Below, one piece after another: positions 36,809 through 42,816 of a stretch of 42,816 nucleotides of DNA. The number at the start of each line of letters is the position of its first letter. The stretch's first letter is position 1. The translations under genes and the position numbers were made by a program. Location of the stretch: assembly GCA_029244925.1 (NCBI GenBank), contig JAQWQE010000079.1, forward strand, positions 1 to 42,816, read 5' to 3'. Below the pieces are notes generated by a model. That model did not search any database. It had not been told where the DNA came from and was given only the letters and a program-made list of their open reading frames with translations. Source of the stretch: Gammaproteobacteria bacterium (GTDB lineage Bacteria; Pseudomonadota; Gammaproteobacteria; Steroidobacterales; UBA11654).

Positions 36809-37981
36809 ATGGATTTTGATGTCATTATTATTGGTTCGGGGCCTGTTGGGTTAAGCTTTGCTAGATCACTTTCTGATACTGATCTTAGAATTTGTGTTCT
36901 TGAACAGAGCAATGTGTTGTCATTGTCAAAACCTAAATATGATGGAAGAGAAGTCGCTCTCACACATCTTTCTAAGAAAATAATGTCCGAGTTGGAGATA
37001 TGGAATCGAATTGATCCTCAATCTATATCCTATATAAAAGAAGCAAAAGTACTTAATGGTTTATCTCCCTACTCACTTCACTTCAATCATCAGGAAACCA
37101 CTGAGGATGCCTTGGGTCATCTCATTCCTAATCATGAGATTAAATCAGCCGTTTATGAGTCAATTATGGATATCGAAAATATTACCTTGTTCACAGAAAC
37201 TAAGGTGGAACAATTCAATATCAATGATGAAGGCGTAACTGTGAAACTCGACAATGGCGATGCTCTAACCGCTGATTTGTTAATTGCTGCAGATGGAAGA
37301 TTATCCAATGCCAGAAGAGCAATGGGAATTCCTTCGGAGGTAAAGGATTTTGGTAAAACAGTTATAGTTTGCAAGATGGAACATGAACTTGGCCATAATA
37401 ATACTGCCTATGAATGCTTTCATTACGGAAGAACATTGGCTGTATTACCTATGGTTGGTCAGTGTTCGTCTATTGTCATTACAATATCATCCAATAAAGC
37501 AAAACAAGTCCTTGATATGAATGAAGGAGATTTTAATGAAGATATTCAAACTCGTTTCAGATATAAACTTGGTGAGATGAAAATAATTGGAAAAAAATAT
37601 TCCTATCCATTGTTTGCTTCTCATGCAGACTATTTCCATTCTGAACGTTTCGCTCTCATTGGTGATGTTGCAGTTGGGATGCATCCAGTGACAGCTCATG
37701 GTTTTAATCTAGGTCTGAGAGGAGCCTATAATCTTTCTAAGATTATTAAAAAAGCACAATTAAGCAATCAAAAATATTATTCTGCAGACACTTTAGTTGA
37801 ATACAATAGGAAACATCAAATGGTAACAAGACCGCTTTACTATGGCACTAATTTGATTGTTGATTTATACAATAGTGACAGGATCACTGCAAAAATATTA
37901 AGGCGTTTGGCATTGAGATTTGGTAATAATTTTTGGCCAGTAAAGAAACTGATTATGAATCAATTAACTGAAAAGCATTAG
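36809..37981 (+). CDS. ubiM: UbiM-like FAD-dependent ubiquinone hydroxylase (UbiH/COQ6 family)
   Basis: This 390-residue flavin monooxygenase (start ATG 36809; TTG 36797 is an alternative) would hydroxylate the ubiquinone ring using O2. It has the FAD motif GSGPVG (9-14), the DG motif AADGRLSNARRAMG, and the GD motif IGDVAVGMHPVTAHGFNLGL. That last phrase, along with YDGREVALTH and FGKTVIVCKM, resembles the UbiM branch (5-demethoxyubiquinol hydroxylase) more than UbiH, UbiI or UbiF. It opens a rightward gene string with short gaps and is divergent from glpE-fds. Other UbiH-family activities cannot be excluded. Confidence 0.8.
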   Translation: MDFDVIIIGSGPVGLSFARSLSDTDLRICVLEQSNVLSLSKPKYDGREVALTHLSKKIMSELEIWNRIDPQSISYIKEAKVLNGLSPYSLHFNHQETTEDALGHLIPNHEIKSAVYESIMDIENITLFTETKVEQFNINDEGVTVKLDNGDALTADLLIAADGRLSNARRAMGIPSEVKDFGKTVIVCKMEHELGHNNTAYECFHYGRTLAVLPMVGQCSSIVITISSNKAKQVLDMNEGDFNEDIQTRFRYKLGEMKIIGKKYSYPLFASHADYFHSERFALIGDVAVGMHPVTAHGFNLGLRGAYNLSKIIKKAQLSNQKYYSADTLVEYNRKHQMVTRPLYYGTNLIVDLYNSDRITAKILRRLALRFGNNFWPVKKLIMNQLTEKH

Positions 37982-37988
37982 CTAGCAA

Positions 37989-38810
37989 ATGAAAACAGAA
38001 GTTCCTATTCAAATTAATCAAATTGTAAGAAGGATAACAGCTTCAAATTCAAGCTTATTCACTGGTCCTGGCACCAATACATATCTTATAGGCAATGACG
38101 ATGTTTCTATTATTGATCCAGGTCCACAACTCAATGAGCACACAAAGGTTATTCGAGAATCATCCACACACATAAAAAGGATACTGTTGACTCATACTCA
38201 CCCTGATCATTCCCCTGGAGCAAACCTACTCCAGGAACATTTGGATATACCAATATTTGGACTTGCAACTGACTCATCAATAAAAAAAGATTCAATCGTT
38301 AATTTTGAATCCTATCTATTGGATGGTGATTTAATTAGGACGAATGAATACACAATTGAAGTTATAGAGACTCCTGGCCATGCTTCCAATCACCTTTGTT
38401 TTTTATTGAGAGATGAAAGAATGTTGTTCACAGGAGATCATATTATGGAGGGATCCACAGTTGTGATCGCACCACCCGATGGAAATATGTCCGATTATCT
38501 CTCATCACTGAAAAAAATAAAGAATTACAATGTAGGTCAAATTGCACCAGGGCATGGAGAAATCATTGACAATCCCTTCGAAACAATTGATTGGACGATT
38601 GAGCATAGATTGAGGAGGGAAGAAAAAGTCATTAAATCGATAAAAAAACTAGGTTCTTGCAACATTCAAAAGCTATTAAAAGAAGTGTATTCAGATGTTG
38701 ATCCGATTCTTCATCCCATTGCAGAGTTTTCTTTAATTGCACATCTGGATAGGCTTGAGGAACTTGGCGATATCACTACTGATGATCATAAAATCTCTTT
38801 GAAGAAGTAG
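37989..38810 (+). CDS. Metallo-beta-lactamase-fold hydrolase (LACTB2-like)
   Basis: The 273-residue protein has the dinuclear metal motif THTHPDHS (H69, H71, D73, H74), H131 in TPGHASNH, D150 in FTGDHIM and H189 in PGHGEII, followed by a C-terminal winged-helix-like tail (~215-270, HRLRREEKVIKSIKKLG). This layout with the N-terminal GPGTNTYLIG matches LACTB2-type hydrolases, some of which cleave RNA; the substrate here is unknown. It is 7 bases after the ubiM-like gene and probably cotranscribed. Confidence 0.87.
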   Translation: MKTEVPIQINQIVRRITASNSSLFTGPGTNTYLIGNDDVSIIDPGPQLNEHTKVIRESSTHIKRILLTHTHPDHSPGANLLQEHLDIPIFGLATDSSIKKDSIVNFESYLLDGDLIRTNEYTIEVIETPGHASNHLCFLLRDERMLFTGDHIMEGSTVVIAPPDGNMSDYLSSLKKIKNYNVGQIAPGHGEIIDNPFETIDWTIEHRLRREEKVIKSIKKLGSCNIQKLLKEVYSDVDPILHPIAEFSLIAHLDRLEELGDITTDDHKISLKK

Positions 38811-38861
38811 TTATCTTTTTGATCAATTGATTTATTAGTATTGAATCGATAGGCTTAGTCA

Positions 38862-40100
38862 ATGGATAGCTCAATTTATATTACTTATGCAGTGCCAGTC
38901 TTCTTTTTAATGATCGGTATGGAACTAGCCTTTGGCCTTGCTGCAGGTAAGAATAACTACAGACTCAATGATTCAATAGCTGCTATATCATTAGGCTTAA
39001 TCAGTCGTTTGCCACCACTACTCAATATTGGTCTTCAAGGAATTGTTTGGACTTATGTGGCTAAAAATCTTAATTTACAATTACTTTCCACAGAAAGTTG
39101 GATCACTTGGATCGTTGCTTTTATTCTTTATGATGGTTGTTATTACTGGATGCATCGAATGAGTCATGAGGTTAAGTTCTTATGGGCTTCGCACGTCGTT
39201 CATCATCAAGGAGAAGAATTTAATTTGAGCACAGCTTTAAGACAAACAAGCACTGGCTGGCTTTGGAAATTCATATTTTATATCCCTCTATTTATGATTG
39301 GTGTTCCTGGAGAGGTTTTTTTTACGGTTGCAGCAATCAATTTGTTGTATCAGTTTTGGGTTCACACTGAACATATAAAAACTTTAGGATTTCTAGAAAA
39401 AATTTTTATAACACCCTCGAATCATCGTGTGCATCATGCACAGAATGCGGAATACATAGATGCTAATTATGGTGGGGTATTTATACTATGGGATCGAATA
39501 TTTGGTACTTATATTGCTGAAAGAACCAATCTAAAAACAATTTATGGAACCGTTAAACCTCTAAGAAGTTGGAATCCAATTTGGTCAAACTTTGAAATAT
39601 ATTTTCAAATGATTCGAGACAGTTATTACACAAAAAATCTTGGCGATAAAATAAAAGTATGGTTCTCAGATACTCGCTGGAGACCTGAAGATGTCACACA
39701 AAGATTCCCAACTAAAACTAATGATTTATCTGAGTTTGAAAAATACGATCCTGAAGTTAGTAAAACCACAAAGATCTTTACAACAACCCAGTTTGTAATC
39801 AACAGCATCATTTCGACTGTTATCATATTCACCATTGAAGACCAAACCTACAGTCAAACTGCTTTATTGGCAGCCACATTAATTGCTTCGACAACCTTGG
39901 TTAATTTAGTTCTCGAGAATGCAAAAAAAAGTTATGAAATAGAATTAGTATTCACTGTTGTTGTATTAGCGATGATATTCTTTGAAGCACTTAATCCAAG
40001 TCTTTTAGCCACTCAAATCTTTTTTTACCAATCTGTGTTTAACATTCTATATATAGCTATTTATATGCCGCTCAATAAACGTTTCCTAACTGCAAGTTAG
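38862..40100 (+). CDS. Sterol desaturase / fatty acid hydroxylase family membrane di-iron enzyme
   Basis: This 412-residue protein has N-terminal membrane segments and the full histidine-box set of the fatty acid hydroxylase superfamily: H98-x3-H102 (HRMSH), H111-x2-H114-H115 (HVVHH), H168 and H171, H188-x2-H191-H192 (HRVHH), then a DANYGGVFILWDRIFGTY motif. A polar region (~235-300) is followed by three or four further C-terminal hydrophobic helices (~305-410), a layout like that of alkylglycerol monooxygenase relatives. It probably inserts oxygen into a lipid; the substrate is not predictable. Confidence 0.87.
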   Translation: MDSSIYITYAVPVFFLMIGMELAFGLAAGKNNYRLNDSIAAISLGLISRLPPLLNIGLQGIVWTYVAKNLNLQLLSTESWITWIVAFILYDGCYYWMHRMSHEVKFLWASHVVHHQGEEFNLSTALRQTSTGWLWKFIFYIPLFMIGVPGEVFFTVAAINLLYQFWVHTEHIKTLGFLEKIFITPSNHRVHHAQNAEYIDANYGGVFILWDRIFGTYIAERTNLKTIYGTVKPLRSWNPIWSNFEIYFQMIRDSYYTKNLGDKIKVWFSDTRWRPEDVTQRFPTKTNDLSEFEKYDPEVSKTTKIFTTTQFVINSIISTVIIFTIEDQTYSQTALLAATLIASTTLVNLVLENAKKSYEIELVFTVVVLAMIFFEALNPSLLATQIFFYQSVFNILYIAIYMPLNKRFLTAS

Positions 40101-40108
40101 TTTATTTT

Positions 40109-40747
40109 ATGTCATTAGAAATCGTCTTTCGCATTATCAGTATTTTGATACCTGTTGTTTTTGCAATCACAGTCCATGAAGTAGCTCATGGTGCAGTTGC
40201 AAGAATGTTGGGAGATCATACAGCAGAACGACAAGGACGATTGACTCTTAATCCTATAGCCCATATTGATCCAATTGGAACCTTGTTACTGCCTGGTCTA
40301 TTGCTTTATATTGGAGGTTTAGTATTTGGGTGGGCAAAGCCAGTTCCAATTAATGCCTACAATTTGAAAAATCCAAAAAAAGATATGCTCTATGTGGCAA
40401 TCGCTGGACCGATTGCTAATCTCTTAATGGCATTGTTGTGGGCATTAATATTATTCATACTAGAAACCTTGGAAATAGAGATTACTTCAGTGCTCGTCTA
40501 TACATTTCTGATGACAATGACACAAACAGGAATTTTTATTAATTTAGTGCTTATGTTTTTCAATTTACTACCTATTCCTCCCCTGGATGGTGGCAGAGTC
40601 TTGAGAAGTTTAGTGAATGATAAACTCAGTCGGAAAATAGATTTGATAGAGCCATACGGAATATTCATTGTTTTAGGTTTACTATTAATGGGATTATTAG
40701 AGCCTATGTTTAATCTTATTCAAACCATTAGTATGTTCTTGATTTAG
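40109..40747 (+). CDS. Site-2 protease family (M50) membrane metallopeptidase homologue
   Basis: This 212-residue membrane protein has the zinc motif HEVAH (H23, E24, H27) in the first hydrophobic segment, FGWAKPVPIN (~73-82), and the third ligand region NLLPIPPLDGG (D160). There is no PDZ domain, so it is of the short type rather than RseP. Such proteins cleave within membranes, but their targets in most gammaproteobacteria are not known. It is 8 bases after the desaturase gene and 6 bases before the amidase gene. Confidence 0.92.
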   Translation: MSLEIVFRIISILIPVVFAITVHEVAHGAVARMLGDHTAERQGRLTLNPIAHIDPIGTLLLPGLLLYIGGLVFGWAKPVPINAYNLKNPKKDMLYVAIAGPIANLLMALLWALILFILETLEIEITSVLVYTFLMTMTQTGIFINLVLMFFNLLPIPPLDGGRVLRSLVNDKLSRKIDLIEPYGIFIVLGLLLMGLLEPMFNLIQTISMFLI

Positions 40748-40753
40748 TTTTAT

Positions 40754-41698
40754 ATGAATGCATTTAAATTTATACCAATAGTGTTATTTCTGATTTTCTT
40801 TAATAATGAATTTAGTTTTTCTCAAGTAGAAAAACTCAATCATTCATTAAAAGAGCTTGAATACATTGAAAAAACAACTTACAGCTCAGAGAGTGTTAAT
40901 ACTCGGATTCGATTTGTTGTGATTCATTACACTTCAACAAACTGGGAACAATCTCTTAAAATATTAACAAAAGCTGATTACGAAGTGAGTTCGCATTATT
41001 TAATTCCTGAATCGTTTGATGAAACGTACAAAGAAAAAAATTTATATGTCTATAAGATTGTAGATGAAAATGATAGAGCATGGCATGCCGGTGAAAGCAG
41101 TTGGCAAGGTAGAAATCACATCAATGACCAATCAATAGGCATAGAGTTGGTTAATAATTCAGAGTGTTATTACCAACCGGATAATAAAGAGCTCAATTAC
41201 AAAGAAAATTATTTATGTAGTTTTTATGACTACGATCCAAAACAAATACAGCTGTTAATCAAAACCATTAAACCAATGCTTAAAAGACATGATGAGATTA
41301 AACCAACTCATATAATTGGTCATTCAGACATAGCACCCAATCGAAAGTACGATCCAGGCCCACGTTTTCCATGGTTTACACTGTATCAAAATGGTATAGG
41401 AGCTTGGTATGACAATGAAATTGTTGACAAGTACTGGCAAGAATTTACCACTATTAAGATGCCAACTATTCTTGATATTCAATGCGCTTTAAAAAGCTAT
41501 GGTTACAAAATCAATCTAACAGGCATCGAGGATAAGCAGACCAATGCTGTTGTTAGGTCTTTTCATTATCATTTTAGACCATGGGATACCAAAGGAGATA
41601 TTGATGTCGGCACAGCATCAACACTCTGGGCTTTGTTAGAGAAATACATGCCTAATGTTATTGATGCCAATTCAAAAATTACTTGTGTAAAAGAGTAA
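40754..41698 (+). CDS. N-acetylmuramoyl-L-alanine amidase (AmiD-like) with peptidoglycan-binding domain
   Basis: This enzyme would cut the bond between MurNAc and the stem peptide. It has 314 residues: a signal peptide (hydrophobic ~5-20, no lipobox cysteine), an amidase_2 domain (~50-205) with zinc ligands H58 (VVIHYTST), H190 (IIGHSDIAP) and D200 (RKYDPG), E131 in the strand IGIELVN, and a C-terminal peptidoglycan-binding helix bundle (~235-305). The layout matches AmiD, but without the lipid anchor it should be soluble in the periplasm or attached only by the signal helix. Confidence 0.9.
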   Translation: MNAFKFIPIVLFLIFFNNEFSFSQVEKLNHSLKELEYIEKTTYSSESVNTRIRFVVIHYTSTNWEQSLKILTKADYEVSSHYLIPESFDETYKEKNLYVYKIVDENDRAWHAGESSWQGRNHINDQSIGIELVNNSECYYQPDNKELNYKENYLCSFYDYDPKQIQLLIKTIKPMLKRHDEIKPTHIIGHSDIAPNRKYDPGPRFPWFTLYQNGIGAWYDNEIVDKYWQEFTTIKMPTILDIQCALKSYGYKINLTGIEDKQTNAVVRSFHYHFRPWDTKGDIDVGTASTLWALLEKYMPNVIDANSKITCVKE

Positions 41699-41708
41699 TC
41701 TAGAATCA

Positions 41709-42734
41709 ATGAAGATTGACATTATACTTGATCCAACGCATACAACAGATGAGGTTCTATATTTAGGAAATACTGCTGAAGAACTTGGTTTCAATGCAGT
41801 CATGATGGCAAATTATCCATCAGCAATTGATCCATTTATAAGCTTTTCAATCCTAGCTAAGAGCACCCATAAAATTAAACTAGGACCGGTGGCAATAAGC
41901 CCTTTTGAAACACATCCATTGAAACTCTCTAATTTATTATATGGTTTAAATCAACTGTCAAAAGGACGGGCAAAGATCATTTTAGGTGGTGGAGGTGGAA
42001 GCCTTATATCCATGGGCCTAAAGTCTAATCGTCGAACAATGCACCCCAATATGATTCAAGGCGTCAAAGAATGTGTTCAATTTTTGAAACACTTATCTCC
42101 TGAAAAGGAAATTATCTTCAATGAAAAGATCTTTCAAATTAATGGACCTAGCCCACAATGGATTGACCAATCTAGACCTGAAATATATGTTGGAGCAAGC
42201 AAGCCTAAAATGTTGACAATGGCAGCCAGTGAAGCAGACGGTTTGATGATGAGTGATGTAACTCTTGCACGAATTGATGAATGCATGACAGTCATTGATG
42301 AATCCTTAAAAGCATCAAATCGTAAAAGAGAGACACTTGCTATTAGTAATCTTTTCTCTTGGCATGTTAAACGAGATCGTAAAGAGGCAGTTTCTGAAGC
42401 AAGAAAAAAACTTTTTGTCCGGGGAATGCTAGATCATTGGTATATCTCAACTTTCATGGATCAAAAAGAGTGTCAGATTGTCGAAGATAACCTTCCTGCA
42501 TTTGCTTATGCGTATGCAAATAATACCGATCACATTGAGGGCGTTGAAGATGCTATCATTGATAAACTTATAAATAATCTTACCTTTACTGGAACTTATG
42601 ATGATGTTGATAAATTCACAAATGAAATGATTCATTTTAAGCAGTCAGGTTTAGATGAGTTAGCCATTCGTCTCTATGATAATCCAGAGGAGTCAATGAA
42701 ACTTATAGCATCTAGAGTCATACCGTATCTATAA
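41709..42734 (+). CDS. Luciferase-like (LLM class) flavin-dependent oxidoreductase
   Basis: The 341-residue protein has the bacterial-luciferase TIM-barrel pattern: an N-terminal strand then EELGFNAVMMANYPSAIDPF, KIKLGPVAISPFETHPLKLS, a GRAKIILGGGGGSL segment and PEIYVGASKPKMLTMAASEA before DGLMMSD. LLM enzymes use FMN or F420 to oxidise diverse substrates, and family membership alone does not give the reaction. It is 10 bases after the amidase gene and is the last gene of the window. The remaining 82 bases contain no evident gene or terminator. Confidence 0.85.
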   Translation: MKIDIILDPTHTTDEVLYLGNTAEELGFNAVMMANYPSAIDPFISFSILAKSTHKIKLGPVAISPFETHPLKLSNLLYGLNQLSKGRAKIILGGGGGSLISMGLKSNRRTMHPNMIQGVKECVQFLKHLSPEKEIIFNEKIFQINGPSPQWIDQSRPEIYVGASKPKMLTMAASEADGLMMSDVTLARIDECMTVIDESLKASNRKRETLAISNLFSWHVKRDRKEAVSEARKKLFVRGMLDHWYISTFMDQKECQIVEDNLPAFAYAYANNTDHIEGVEDAIIDKLINNLTFTGTYDDVDKFTNEMIHFKQSGLDELAIRLYDNPEESMKLIASRVIPYL

Positions 42735-42816
42735 ACAACATATACAGTTAAAATATCAGAAGGGCTAAAAGGTGGTTTTAATTGATTAGAATATTAATTT
42801 TTAGCAACCGGCTCTC

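Overview
The window is a gene-dense, AT-rich bacterial chromosome segment that looks gammaproteobacterial. The main reasons are the thrS-infC-rpmI-rplT-pheS-pheT-ihfA-merR-tRNA-Pro order, the enteric-like hisGDCBHAF order with a fused phosphatase/dehydratase HisB, and a complete Vibrio-style TonB2 operon. Tiny intergenic gaps, many 1-4 nt gene overlaps, low GC and a TonB-dependent receptor suggest a streamlined, probably marine, lineage; this placement is inference. No transposase, integrase, phage gene or CRISPR array was seen.

Layout. (1) 1-2118 (+): the 3' end of a TonB-dependent receptor, an intrinsic terminator, a TauE/SafE exporter and a DoxX-family protein. (2) 2129-7621 (-): DUF3450 protein, TtpC-type ExbB, ExbB2, ExbD2, TonB2 and a TPR protein, which together energise outer-membrane receptors such as the one at the left edge. 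(3) 7622-8041: divergent regulatory region holding a Leu/Ile/Val-rich leader ORF, an antiterminator and a terminator, followed by ilvC-leuA-ilvE-leuC-leuD-leuB (8042-14637, +). (4) 14658-21755 (+): a promoter/operator region, a TrpR-like YerC-family regulator, then hisG-D-C-B-H-A-F-E; hisF appears to start at ATT. (5) 21799-24256 (-): an FAD-linked oxidase and an AI-2E-family membrane protein. (6) 24325-24783 (+): an unrecognised small helix-turn-helix protein. (7) 24789-36730 (-): transcribed right to left as rhodanese glpE, NAD-dependent formate dehydrogenase fdsG-fdsB-fdsA, thrS, infC, rpmI, rplT, pheS, pheT, ihfA, merR and tRNA-Pro(GGG). (8) 36809-42734 (+): UbiM-like ubiquinone hydroxylase, metallo-beta-lactamase-fold hydrolase, sterol desaturase-family membrane enzyme, site-2-protease homologue, periplasmic amidase and a luciferase-like flavin enzyme. 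The last 82 bases hold no gene that I can see.

The amino-acid block dominates the window. Branched-chain synthesis appears to be controlled by translation-coupled attenuation, whereas the his operon seems to use a DNA-binding repressor in place of the enteric His-codon leader. Points of most interest: the ilv/leu attenuator with visibly exclusive structures; the forced ATT start of hisF supported by D11/D130 register; PheT lacking the whole N-terminal tRNA-binding domain; the absence of hisI from an otherwise complete his cluster; and the yerC operator-like palindrome over a perfect -10 box.
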